Shown here piece after piece: positions 1-11,308 of a stretch of 64,000 nucleotides of DNA (position 1 is its first letter; each line of letters opens with the position of its first letter). The notes under the pieces are model-generated. The model saw only the letters and a list, made by a program, of their open reading frames with translations. It was not told where the DNA came from and ran no database searches. The position numbers were made by a program, and so were the translations under genes. Source of the DNA: Medicago truncatula (lineage: Eukaryota; Streptophyta; Magnoliopsida; Fabales; Fabaceae); the NCBI RefSeq assembly GCF_003473485.1, contig NC_053044.1, forward strand, positions 38,336,091 through 38,400,090, read 5' to 3'.

Positions 1-60
1 CACTGAACCAAATAGTAAATTCTATCAATTTCACATACACATGTACATATGTGTGTATAC

Positions 61-409
61 CTTTGACTCCAATTTGAGAAGCATGTCCTTCGTCATAGCT
101 TCCAGCTTTCCAAAACTGCCTCGAAAGCGGAGCAGCACAAAGGGGAGATGCATAGGAGATACCAGTATCATCGATTGGCGACGGCCCCTGCTCCAACACA
201 CTGGAATTACTATGACCTGTACTTGGAACACTGCCACTAAAATTTTCCTCGACATCTTTCCCCGTCGCACGACTTTGGGATTTCCCACACTTGGCTTGCC
301 GCCTGTGTTCTTGTTTCACAGCACCTGGCTCCAATTTAACAGGTACAATACCTCGAACCTTTTCACTTTCGTCGTCACTAGATAAGTCAATAACCTCTAC
401 ACTCCCCAT
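61..409 (-). CDS. MORC: MORC-family ATPase, first coding exon (partial gene)
   Basis: The minus strand opens at an ATG at 409 and stays open to a GTATAC splice donor just below 61. The rest of the gene lies beyond the left edge. The exon encodes about 116 residues: an acidic start (MGSVEVIDLSSDDESE), a low-complexity serine-rich stretch, then APLSRQFWKAGSYDEG. That last motif directly precedes the GHKL ATPase domain in plant Microrchidia proteins (from memory of the family). These proteins act in RNA-directed DNA methylation, heterochromatin compaction and disease resistance. The ATPase, S5 and coiled-coil parts are not visible. The 5' leader is probably split: a donor (CTCGTAAG) after 876 and an acceptor (TTTTGTTAG) before 417 would remove an intron at 418-875. 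The family call rests on the short pre-ATPase motif. MORC4/7-like is most likely, but the subgroup is uncertain. Confidence 0.72.
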
Positions 410-417
410 AATTATCC

Positions 418-930
418 CTAACAAAATAAATCATAGAAAAAAAAGAAAAAAAAACGGATTAACATAAATAACCAAAGAAAGCAAGTAAATTCAATTCAAT
501 CCTTGTAGTACCCACGCATTCAATTAATTTACTTTTTCAAAATTTGATCAGATGTGGTGTCAGTGTCGTGTTTGGTATCAGTGTGATTACTTCAAAGAAT
601 TGAACAGTAAGATATGAAATATGAACATGCAAGTTAGTTAAGTTAGTCAAACTACATTGGTAATTTAACATATAAAGTTGAAAACATAAAAGAAAAACAA
701 TGAATGAATTTCCAAATTTATATAATTGAAAAAATAAAAAAATAAAAAATAAAGAACGGCGAGAGTGAAAAGGAAACATGCAGGGCGTGATCAGAGAGTG
801 AATGTGAAACGAATTGAAGCGAGTTAGAGAGTTAGGGTTTGGAAGAAAATGCAGAGGAAAGTTGTAGAAACTTACGAGAGAGAAAGAATTGAAAGTAGTT
901 GTTTTTTAGTCTGGTAAACAAATAAACAAA
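418..930 (-). promoter_or_regulatory. 5' leader exon and leader intron of the MORC gene
   Basis: On the minus strand a CT-rich leader around 876-930 ends in the good donor CTCGTAAGTT. A T-rich tract ending in TTTTGTTAG sits 8 bases before the MORC start codon. Together they suggest a 458-base intron in the 5' UTR. No coding sequence is seen on either strand here. The transcription start was not determined. Confidence 0.45.
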
Positions 931-1752
931 TCAAATCAAATATACTTTTCACAACTACTTAATTGTGTCACTTCCCTAAACTCATAGACGGTACTTCTTC
1001 TCTCCTACTTGGGTTTAAAAAAAAATATATATATATATAAGATTTGAATATTAATTATTGTCAACAAAAAGATTTTAAATTTTAATTATAGGATTCTCGT
1101 CAAAAATATGATATTAGGACTTCTGAACGAGTGTGTTCGGTTCTATTTATATGATTTTCAAATAAAATTTATTTTATTATCAAAATCAAAATAGCATTAG
1201 GTTTGGTTTGGGGTTTTGTGAGGCAACCTAATCATTAAAAGGATCAAAATCAAAACATAATAAAATAAAATAAAGGACTGCATAAATAGATAACCATTTC
1301 AACAACAAAAAAAATAGATTACCATTAAAAGAGTCAAAATCAAAAGCAGAATAAACTCATAATCAAGGATTACATAAGTATCCTTAAGAAAAAGATTACA
1401 TAAGTAAAATTTTCATAAAAAAAATAGTCATATGTTTACTTCTTGAAGTATTGAGGAGACGAATCATCGACACCACAATCACGCGGTGTCTTTATTCAAT
1501 TCACGTGACAATTGTCTTTTAACAGCGTCAAAACTAATTGATGGCTACGATAAAGGAGGCAAAAAAAAAACTATAGGTTAAATTTAAAGAGGCAATATAT
1601 ATAGTGTTACTCTCTATCTTTTGTTACCTAGTGGGCTTTCTACACTGCAAGCCCATTCTTTTCATTTGATTAAATTATTCAATTAAATATTTAATTTTTT
1701 ATTTGAATATTTTATTGTGTGATCTATATTATATATTTTATTTTTTTATATC
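931..1752. other. Intergenic, AT-rich; nothing recognised
   Basis: Spacer upstream of the MORC gene. It has A-rich tracts and a short direct repeat of an AAAAGGATCAAAATCAAAA-type motif near 1238 and 1325. No coding region, RNA gene or element ends were found. Confidence 0.5.
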
Positions 1753-1925
1753 CCCGTGAGCTTAATTCAGTTGGTAGGGATATTGCATATTATATGCAGG
1801 GGTCGGGGTTCGAACTCCGGACACCCGAGATATTGCATATTATATGCATGGGCCGGTGTTCGAACCCTAGACATCTCACTTCTCCACATTTATATGTGTG
1901 AGTTCTAACCACTAGACTACTTATA
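1753..1925 (+). mobile_element. tRNA-derived SINE with an internally duplicated B-box segment
   Basis: The head resembles a tRNA with an A box (CTTAATTCAGTTGGTAGGG) and a B box (GGGTTCGAACTCC). The body ends in the common tail that reads GTGAGTTCTAACCACTAGAC, followed by an A-run. The segment beginning GATATTGCATATTATATGCA and running through the B box occurs twice in succession, at about 1779 and 1830. The copies at 52913-53049 and 53298-53383 share the head. It cannot act as a tRNA because the cloverleaf is not maintained. Confidence 0.75.
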
Positions 1926-2604
1926 AAAAAAATCATTAATAGTTTCAGTTAGATTTACGATTCATATTAAGAAAATCAGGCTCGCCCTCAATCCAAACAA
2001 GGTTTGGATCACCTAGAGCATATTGGGTCATGTCACTTGCCAATTTATTATTCTCCCTACTAGTCCAACTAAACATATGTCTAATGAAGAAACCTTTTCT
2101 GATCACTTGTACCTAAATAATGTCTCTTAAGACTTGTTAAAAAAAAAAAAATAATGTCTCTTAAGAATCTGTTTTGTTCAACGAATAGGAGAGGAGATGA
2201 GAGATTTTAATGAAGGGGAGAGAAAGGGAGGGGAAATATTTTAATTAAACATTTCTTTGGTTCAAAAGAGAGAGGGGATGAGTTTTTAATTAAAAGTGTG
2301 TTTGGCTCACAAGGGGAAGACATAGATTTTAAAATTAGTTTATTGTTTTACCCTTTAACTTAATTAAACACATGAACGGTGTAAATAGGCTTCTGAAACA
2401 GTAACAATGTATGAAGGAGTGATAACAATAAGGTTAATAAAGTAACAAAACAATAATAATGTAATCAATAACAACACAATGACATAATGGATTACTCACA
2501 GTTCACGTTGGAGACTGTTTGGAGCATCGGTTGACAGCAACAAAGTGGCAGTATGGTTGGAAGAGTGGTTTTTACATGTAACAAATAAGAGTGATAGACA
2601 ACAT
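1926..2604. other. Intergenic; AG-rich low complexity only
   Basis: Contains a short repeated motif (AATGTCTCTTAAG at about 2119 and 2153) and AG-rich sequence at 2180-2330. No gene was recognised. Confidence 0.45.
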
Positions 2605-2770
2605 AATAATAAAAGTTATTACAATGATAATATAACCTAATAATAATAAAAGTTGTTGCAATTTGTCAAAAAAAAAGTTGTTACAAGGATAGTATAACCT
2701 AATAATAATAAAAGTTGCTGCAATTTGTCAAAAAAAATTGTTACAAGGATAATATAATCTAATAATAATA
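2605..2770. repeat. Tandem repeat, about 60-62 bp unit
   Basis: A unit that starts AATAATAATAAAAGTTG, passes through CAATTTGTCAAAAAAA and ends TTACAAGGATA.TATAACCT is present twice in full (2639-2700 and 2701-2760), with partial units at both ends. It is AT-rich and has no coding potential. Confidence 0.8.
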
Positions 2771-2881
2771 AGAATTTTCCTTTTTATTTAAACATTTTAT
2801 TGTATTACCAAGAGATTGGGAATATAATATTAAATATTAACCGATAAAAAAATATTAAAATAATCGTTCACTCGCAATTAA

Positions 2882-3108
2882 TTAAGCTATAATTGCATAG
2901 TTTAATTGAAAAAGATATTTAGGTAGTATTTGACCTTACATTTTATGCCGATTAATCAATATTGTTCTACCTTCTAAAAAAATTTATCAATTAATTTAGC
3001 TATAATTGCATAGTTTAATTGAAAATAATGTTTTAGTAGTGTTTGACCTTACATTTTATGTTGATTAATGTATTGTTGTACCTTCTACAAAAAAATCTAC
3101 CAATTAAT
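2882..3108 (+). repeat. Tandem repeat of ~113-bp unit, left array (2 units)
   Basis: Each unit contains AGCTATAATTGCATAGTTTA, then GACCTTACATTTTATG, then a CTACCTTCTAAAAAA-type segment and CAATTAATT. Units start near 2885 and 2998. The same two units, with the same unit-specific variants, recur at 8883-9110. This shows that the array is one repeat interrupted by the 3109-8881 block. Confidence 0.8.
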
Positions 3109-3229
3109 TCAAGTATAATTTATGTGGAGACAAGTTTATGTTAATTTATTTCATGATAGTAGAGAAAGGAAATTAAAAAGAAAAAATAGAATACGAAAAA
3201 GGAATTTGAATATATGGGTAGCATGCTTT

Positions 3230-4900
3230 ATCCGAGAAATTATTGAGAATGGACTGAGTTATCGGTAATCATATAGGTTTGTTGAAGTGGTTGAAGATTT
3301 TTGGGTAATTATTTTACCAAAAAATTAAACTTAATTAAAAAAGCGTCACGTCATTTTCAAATGTCTAATAAACATGTTTTTTTTTTTTTTAAGAAACAAA
3401 TAAACATGTACTTTGTCAACTAACATAACACATCTGCATTTTTCCATTGTAACATCCCATTAAAGACCAAATGTAAAGTAATTTTAAATGATAAAGGTTG
3501 AATAAAAAATGGCATGAAAACGAATGATATCTAAAAACTATATTTAAGTTAGTAAATAAATAAACAAATGACATCTAAACACCAGCAAAATAGTTCATCT
3601 TAATGTTAGGACGACACAGGGAGCCTATATTGTGTTTGCTCATCATATTATGCTAAGAACAATCACACAATGGAGATTGACACCACATATCGACTTAAAA
3701 TATCTAATGAGCGTATTTTTTCAACTCAGCATAACACTTCTACATTTTTCAATTCTTAGATCCCACCAAAGACTAAAAGAAATCATTTGAAATAATAGAT
3801 CTTGAATAAAAAAAAAGCATGAAAGCAAATACATCTCTAAACTATAAATTTTAAGATGAAAAAATTTAATAAATGATACCAAAAACTAAATAGTTCATCA
3901 TAATATTGTGTCTTCTGAAGGAGCCTAATTTTTTTTTCTATAATTAGTTTAGACTAAGATCAACCACAAAAGTAAGTTTCACACTACATCTTCATCTAAA
4001 ATCTTAAGACATTATGTACATAAGTTATCTCACTTATATTTTCCTCACCATCTACCATTGAATTCAATGTGAAACTTTAATTCACATATGACACATTAAC
4101 ATCTCTTAAATGTGAGACTTTTTGCATGTGTAATATGGTGACATATCCAAATTATAAGGACAAATTGAGACCTAACATGAAAAAGGATTTTATTACATGA
4201 GGTAGATGGTAAGGAAAACAAATAAGGGGTGTGTCCTTTAACCTTGAAAGTATTCGGTATGTAGTGAATTGCTTGCAATTTTGTAGGTTTGGTGAAGGAT
4301 CAAGAGATTTTTTTTATATGAGATAGATGGTAAGAAAACAAATAAAGGGTGTGTGCTTTGACCTTGAAAGTATAACAAATGGATTGAGTTGCTTGCAATT
4401 TTGCAGGTATGTTGAAGGATTAGGAGATTTTGGGGTAATTATTTTACGAAAAAAATAGACTCAATTAAAAAACGTCACATCATTTTAAAATTTCTAATAA
4501 GTATATATTTTTGTAAATTCAAAATAATACATTTATCTTTTTTCAGTGTCAGTGTTCACAAAAGATCAAAGTCAAAGAATTTGAAATAATGAATTTTGAA
4601 TAAAAAAAACCATGAACGTGAATGAAATATAATAACTAAAATTTAAGATAAAAAGGTTAAATAAATTACATATAAAAACTAACAAAACAGTTCATCATGA
4701 TTTTGAGATTTCTAGGGGATTCTGCATAGAGTTTGATCACCATCTTAGATTAAGAGAAACCTCACAAGTGAGATTGATATCATATCTTTGTCCAAAACCT
4801 TTAGGCATCAGGAGTCATCTTACTTATATGATGTTCAAAATCTATTATTCCATCCAATATAGAACCTGAATACGTATTTGATAAATTATTATCTTTTAGT
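3230..4900. repeat. Diverged direct repeats (R-segments), unknown family
   Basis: Three diverged copies of one segment lie at about 3245-3710, 3711-4130 and 4381-4900. A fourth lies at 8070-8740, on the far side of the solo LTR. Shared landmarks are GATTTTTGGGTAATTATTTTA, CAACTCAGCATAA, AGTTCATCATAAT and CACCACATCTT in the same order. A further 122-bp direct duplication sits at about 4184-4430 (landmark GGTAAGAAAACAAATAA.GGG). No coding capacity was seen. Confidence 0.6.
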
Positions 4901-5158
4901 CAAGTGGGCAACTATCCACGTCCGTAATTACATGACGTATTTAAATATGATCAAATGAAAGCACAAAATGTTCAAAAATTTTGGTTGGCGGTGGTTTCAT
5001 GGAGAGGGGTTTATGTTTCTTTCTTCCATGAGAAGAAATAAAGAAAATTAAAAGCAAAAAAAAAAAAATCATAAAAGGAATTGAAACAAAAGGGAAGATA
5101 GGCGAAATAAAATATGTATTGTGCATTTTTTCGTAAGAGTATAGAGAATAGCGTGAGT

Positions 5159-8069
5159 TGTAACGCCCTAATTGTTATTTAATTATTTTAGTTGATTTAA
5201 AGTCTTTTATATGATTTTAAATGATTTATGTTGATTTTGTGGTGTAGTGTATTTTATTAATGATTTATTTTTATTATTTAATAGAATAATGTGAGAAATA
5301 TAATTATTAAGGAGTTTGAGGTTAAATTGGAATTAATAGAAATTAAGAGGAGTTAAGGAATATTTGGGAGGTTACAATAGGTTGGGAAAATAGAAACTGA
5401 GGGTCAGAATCAGTTTTACGTACAAAACAAGAGTTTTGGGAGAAAAGCCAAGAGAAGCTAAAGAGCCAGGAAGAGGAGTCCGATTTCTGTAGAGCTGTTC
5501 GTCGAAATTAAGGTAAGGGTGAGGCTAACATTCAGTAATCATAGTGTATAAATTCTGAATTTGTGATTTAACATGTTTTTGTTCTTAGGTTGGATAATTG
5601 AGAATTAGGTTTTGAGAATTGTAATTAGTTGTTAATTGAATAGAAAATTCATAGAATTTGTGTACAAATGGTGTTCTGATTATAGGTTATTCATAGTATA
5701 ATGTTCCAATCAGTTTTGGGGTTGGGTTAATGAAAATTGGGATTTTCCCTTGAAGAGTCGGTGTATAAACGTTTTGCAAATAAGTGATTATGTGAGGTTT
5801 TGGAAATCGATATTTGGGTGGTTGAAACTTAAATTTTTCTGTAGATTATGATAGAGCTAAGTGTCAGGAGCGTGTAGGCGAAAACGGCATCGAAAACGGG
5901 TTAACGGTTTGGATTTTACGCGTGAAAACGTGAAATTAGAAAATCTGATGTTGTCTGTCGAGCAGAAATCGGGCTACGATTTTGACCAGGTTTTGGGGTG
6001 TTTCAGCACGTAAAATATCGGACTACAATGGGGAAAAATCGGGCTACGATTTTGCCTGACTAGGAACTTTTAAAATGCATTTTTCTTCGCTCCAATTGCT
6101 TCCAAACTTCTTCCTAAGTGTAGGGACTTTATCCTAACCATCCAGAGATGTTTTTAGGTAAGAAATAACCTTGTATAAAATGGCTAATGAGTTCATGAGT
6201 TGGTCTTTGGGGTATAAATGGATGAACTTGATTGTGTGAGCATGATTGTGATCAATTGTATATTTTTTAGAATTGTTGGATTTACTATAATGATTTGTTG
6301 ATGACTCTGATGTATGTTTACATTTAATTAAATCATACATGTTGTTGAATTGTGGAGTTGAAAGTCATATCATATATATGCATTGTTGAGTTGTATGTAT
6401 ATATACACAAGTGGAGTCCATTGCATAATCATAAAAGTGAGAGAGCTTCGGCTCTGGAACGCCTTGTCGTTCAAAGTGGTGGAGCACTAGTTGCTCAAAG
6501 TGGTGTTTAGTGGTGAGGACTTATGTCCTGAAAATGAATGCTTTAACCATTCTACAACGGTGAGGGCTACGGCCCTGAATATGGTACCACATGCATGCGC
6601 ATTGTTGAGGAGTCTTAGTGGAGTCGTTGAGTAGTTGCATGAGTCGTTGTTGTTGGTTGAAATTGTCAGTGTTGATGATGTTGTTGATTATGAAATATAT
6701 ATGTATATTGAAGCATTGTTGATGTTTAGGGTGTTAGATTTAATTGATGAATTATATATCTATTATTGATGAAATTAAGAAGATTAATGATGTTGTTAAT
6801 GATGATTGATGTTGTTAATGATGTGGTATATTTGCAAATGCATTATGTGGAATTATATATGATGTTTAAGTTGTGTTGATTATCATTTGATATTGTTATA
6901 TCTTGAGATGTCTATGTGCTACCTGTGATGCTGTTGAATCTTAACTAAGATGTAAATGTTGGTCTAAGTTGTAAGCGTTGTTGATTTGTACGTTGTCGAA
7001 TAAGTCATAAGTATGTTATGCAAATTGCCGATGTTGTCATCATCGTTCGTGTTGTTGTTGAAGTCGTAGTTGTACGTAGCCGTTGTTGGTGAATGATTAT
7101 GTCAGGTGTTGTGTAAGAGGTGATGTACGCTTACTTTGTTGTGTTATAAGAGGTGATGTACTCTTACTTTGTTGTTGTTTTATAAGAGGTGGTGTACTCT
7201 TACGTTGTTGAATTATGAGAGGTGATGTACTCTCACGTTGTTTATGTTGTTGATTAAGCTGTTGTTGTTGTTGTTGGGAGAGTTGTTGTCGTTGTTGTAG
7301 AATCTTGTTGTTGTCGTCGTTGTTGGTTGAATTAGTAAGTGTTACTAAAATTAAAGAAGTAAGAATATTATTATGATGATTTGTTGTTGTTTACATTATT
7401 ATAAGATGATGATTATGTTGTGTTGTCTATATTATTATGAGAAGATGTTTATGATATGATGAATTATGTTGTTATACAATGAGGTTTATGATGTGATGAA
7501 TGTACATGATGTGATGAATATGATATTAATGTTGACTATAAGTTGATTGATGATTTAATGAAGTACTATACGAAGAATTATTATTATAAATTGGTGAAGT
7601 TTAAGTTGTTAAATACGGTTGATGATTTATATATCTATTATTATTGTTTGTGAATCTCACCCCTTCTGCTTGGAAATGTTGCCATTCGTATGGGTAATTT
7701 GCAGGTGATGCAGAGTAGTTGCTGCTAGTTGCGGTACACATGAGTCTTAGGTGCTCTGATATGTAACGGGATGAAGATCTTTATTGTTTTCCATATGTTA
7801 CGTGATTTATCATGACTTTTATGTTGAAGACTGTTTAGACTGAATTTTTATTAAGTTGTTTAAGTTGAGGCCGTCGTGCCAACATGATGTTTTATTAAGA
7901 TATTTTCCGCTGCATTGAGATTTAATTTTGATGTTATGAAATGATTGAAATAATAGTAAAATTGCTATATTTATGTTTGAAAGAAGTGTAACATTCCGTT
8001 TAAGGTGTTTTACTCTGATTTATGCTAAAAAAAAATAAAAAAATCAAGTTGAGAAAACGGGGTGTTACA
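5159..8069 (+). mobile_element. Complete solo LTR, 2.9 kb, with TGAGT target duplication
   Basis: The element starts TGTAACGCCC and ends GGGGTGTTACA, the imperfect inverted termini typical of plant Ty3/gypsy LTRs of the Tekay/Del type (from memory). TGAGT lies immediately before it at 5154-5158 and is repeated immediately after it at 8070-8074, a 5-bp target duplication. There is no second LTR, primer-binding site, polypurine tract or gag-pol, so the element was reduced to one LTR by recombination. It is GTTGTTG-rich and carries short palindromic tandem repeats at 7111-7240. Confidence 0.82.
7111..7240. repeat. Palindrome-bearing tandem repeat inside the solo LTR
   Basis: About four units of 32-40 bp, each with a core like AAGAGGTGATGTACTCTTAC that is itself a partial palindrome (AAGAG...CTCTT). 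They are separated by GTTGTTG-type spacers. They lie within the LTR and may reflect slippage or a binding-site array. Confidence 0.7.
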
Positions 8070-8882
8070 TGAGTTGCCGGTTATTTTCTGGGTTGGTTGA
8101 ATGAGTCCGAGATTTTTGGGTAATTATTTTACCAAAAAATTAGATTCAATTAAACAAACATCACATGATTTTTTTTAAGGAAAACGTTACATTATTTTAA
8201 ATTGTCTAATAAACATATATTTTTATCAACTCAGCATAAGACATCGACAATTTACAATTTTCACTTGCCACCAAAATTCAAAAGTGAATAAATTGAAATA
8301 ATAGACGTTGAAAGAAAAAAAATCATATGGAAGAGAATGATATATAAAAACTAAACTTTAAGATAAAAATTAAACAAATCACATCCAAAATCTAAAAAAA
8401 ACAATATTGTGATTTCTAAAAATAAAAAATCAATATTGTAATTTTCGCATAATCCTACATTGAGTTTGATCATCTCAATAGACAAAGAGAATCCACACAA
8501 GTGAGCTAAACACCACATCTTATCCTAAACCTTAAGAAATTAAGCATATGGATCATATCACTTATATGTTGCTAAACATTTACTATCGCATCCAATGTGG
8601 AACTTTAGCTCAGACTCGACAAATCAACATATCTCACTTAAGTATAAGACTCTCTGCAATCGACATCTGTCACCGGGATTCACCCATGCTTCATTCGCAA
8701 AGTCGAACCAAGTTATGATATCATCATTAGACCTCATGGAAAGAGCCAACACTGGTGTTTACTGGTGTTGATCTACCCATTAGATATAGAACAACCACAT
8801 AAATGAGAATAATACATCTTCATCCAATGTTTTAATTACGACGAAATTCTAGCTCGTGCTTGGCACGGGTTTCCAAGCTAGT

Positions 8883-9325
8883 TAAGCTATAATTGCATAG
8901 TTTAATTGAAAAAGATATTTAGGTAGTATTTGACCTTACATTTTATGCCGATTAATTAATACTGGTCTACCTTCTAAAAAAATTTATCAATTAATTTAGC
9001 TATAATTGCGTAGTTTAATTGAAAATAATGTTTTAGTAGTGTTTGACCTTACATTTTATGTTGATTAATGTATTGTTGTACCTTTACAAAAAAATCTACC
9101 AATTAATTCAACTATAATTGCATAGTTTAATTGAAAATGATGTTTTAGTAGTGTTTGACCTTACATTTTATGCTAATTAATTAGTATTGTTGTACCTTCT
9201 AAAAATAATCTACCAATTAATTCAACAATAATTGCATAGTTTAATTGAAAATAATATTTGGGTAGTATTTGACCTTACATTTTACTATGATGATTAATCA
9301 GTATTGTTGTATCTTCTAAAAAAAA
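8883..9325 (+). repeat. Tandem repeat of ~113-bp unit, right array (4 units)
   Basis: Units start near 8885, 8998, 9110 and 9224. The first two match the left array (2882-3108) at nearly every position. The fourth decays into flanking sequence after CTTCTAAAAAAAAC. Confidence 0.8.
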
Positions 9326-9514
9326 CATGCAGCTTACCAAGGTATATGTCAACATTTACATCTCACCATCTTTCATGGTTTTCTTTCATTGACAATTAAC
9401 TAAGTAATTATTGTTCATATACTCTGCATCTGTTAGCATGCCTTTCATTTATAAATACGTAGCCTATTCTGATAAATACTCATATTTTACACACAAACAT
9501 AAATAACAATAATA

Positions 9515-9832
9515 GTGCATCATTTCTTTAACAAAAATGCCTTCGATATTAACTTGTGCTTTTGTAATTGTTGGTGGCAACTTAACTTGAAGCTCAGAGT
9601 ACGAGTTGTTCACGTTTGGTCTATACCTGATAAGAACATGGAAAAGAGATGTTTGAATTTGCTTATGATAGATGAGCATGTTTGTGCATATTACATGGTT
9701 TGTTCTTTAACTTCATCTGGGTAAATTGAAGACTGTTTGGTTTTAAATATATTTTGATGTATGTAGGGTAGTAAGATATATGCAAATGGTCGTAAGTCGC
9801 TTATATCAACAATTGAGCTATACCAAATATGA
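9515..9832 (+). pseudogene. Relic of a Helitron-type RPA1/DUF223 OB-fold gene
   Basis: Two pieces join in frame across a plausible intron (donor CAT|GTTTGT after 9679, acceptor TGTAG before 9767). The result includes KLRVRVVHVWSIPDK, LLMIDEH and GSKIYANGRKSLIS. This is the layout of the first OB-fold of plant replication protein A-like proteins (DUF223), which are commonly carried by Helitrons. The family's usual order is KVRVVRLW, then VLVDE, then GKIHA. A stop codon follows at 9830-9832, and the rest of the protein is absent. No good start or promoter was seen. It lies just outside the candidate Helitron right end and may belong to another, decayed copy. Confidence 0.55.
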
Positions 9833-11308
9833 GCTATCCATATTTTAGAATATCAAATTGTTAGGAAAAAAATTAAACTATAAAGTAAATGTAGGGATAA
9901 AGCTAGAAGGGGGACCAGTAGAGGTCACGGCTCGCCTAAACTTTTTTTAAAAAAATTATACTAGTATGCAAATATTTTTTGGTCTATAGTATATATTTTT
10001 TATGAACTTTATTGTATAATAGTTTTTTTGGACTCCATATATTGAGTCTTAAACACATATATTTCTAGGCTTAATTGCAATAATACTAAACTAGAATCCT
10101 TAACAACAACGAAAAAGAAAGTGAGGTTTTGTTAGAAATTTATAGAAGAACCCTAATTAATCCTCAACTAGAATCCCAATATATGATTCATCATTGCAAT
10201 TTCGTTTAGAAAGATTGAATCACCGTCTGCAATTTTGGTTGTGCATTGCCATTGTTCATTGGTCATTTCATCTTAAAATCATCCTAACACACTTGTATTT
10301 TTATTGTTTCACATTTTCTTTTGCTACTATATTCAAAATTCGTTTTAGTCTCTTCATTCTCAAGCAAACCTCAAGACACTTTCATCTTTCTTATATCTTT
10401 GAAAATTCTCATAACTTTAAATATATCTGATAACTTTTTAAATATCTTGTAAATATTGTGTATTTAAATATTATTTTTTTCACTAAATCTTACTTTCAAC
10501 TTGGTCCATCCTAAGTTTAATTTCTGGCTCGTCTCAGTCTGAATGTGAATGACTATGTTTATAGTTTATAGTTTATATTTATGGTATGGGAGAGTAGAAT
10601 TCTATGATAAGATTATAATGAAACGGGACATGAAAGATAACGTTTCTAAGGTTGAGCTCGTTAGACATTTTATATCTCTCTCTCAAATCATTCTGTCACT
10701 ACGTGATTGACAAAGAATAAAACATCTCTAGTCTCCACTCATCTTTTGTCTTTGCTTCTTCTATCATTTAGTGGGACCATCAATCAGTTGGACTAACATT
10801 TTCTTTCTATTTATCCATTGAAGTTCATACATTACAAAGATTTTAAAGTTACATTTATGGTGTTGTTCTTTTATGTCACATTAAAGGTAACAAAATAGAG
10901 TATAGTAATTTTAAATTACGATCTGCAACTGTAATTGCGGCCATAATATAAAATATTTAGAGGTCTTTATAAAAGCATCGCAACTTAAATTGCAGTTGCA
11001 TCGGCTACATTTTGCTGTAATATCAAAATTTACCGCCTAAACGTGACCACAACTGCAATTTTGAAGCATGTTATGCACTCAAAGTTCACTGGCTTATCCA
11101 TACAATAATGGCTATATAATAACCACTAAACTATGAAATATTGAAACCAATCATTTAAGGCACACTACCTTAACACCATTAATTCATCAAATCTATGTCT
11201 CTATGACCTCTCTTTCATGCAAAAATCCAACTACTACACAATAACAACACTAGCTCCAGTAGTAGCTCACATAACTGGCACCAATTCAGCTACTGTGTTG
11301 GAAGATAA
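9833..11308. other. Intergenic spacer upstream of the membrane-protein gene
   Basis: No gene recognised. Around 10920-11075 there are imperfect repeats of an AACTGCAATT/AATTGCAGTTG motif on both strands, possibly a decayed hairpin element. The promoter and 5' UTR of the gene starting at 11309 should lie at the right end; no definite TATA box was assigned. Confidence 0.4.

Larger units (their letters stand above)
3109..8881 (+). mobile_element. Candidate Helitron-like insertion splitting the 113-bp array
   Basis: The right end carries a Helitron-type terminus: a hairpin CGTGC-TTG-GCACG at 8855-8867, a short spacer, then CTAG at 8878-8881 followed by T. The left end begins TC at 3109-3110, inside the sequence CAATTAAT of a repeat unit. 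Removing the block rejoins the 113-bp units almost perfectly. The base before TC is T rather than the expected A, so the exact 5' border is uncertain. No Rep/helicase is encoded, so this would be a non-autonomous copy. It contains the diverged R-segments and a later solo LTR. Confidence 0.42.

Noticed and set aside
1753..1820. tRNA gene
   Set aside because: A and B boxes are present but no cloverleaf or acceptor stem forms; it is a SINE head. The same reasoning applies at 35228, 52913 and 53298.
7250..7330. Protein-coding repeat from GTTGTTGTT runs
   Set aside because: Low-complexity part of the solo LTR with stops in context.
5159..8069. Intact retrotransposon or gene-containing element
   Set aside because: No second LTR, primer-binding site or gag-pol frame; a single LTR explains the ends and the duplication.
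10194..10430. 78-residue plus-strand open frame in the spacer
   Set aside because: Phe/Leu/His-rich, no motif, no splice continuation, AT-rich chance frame.
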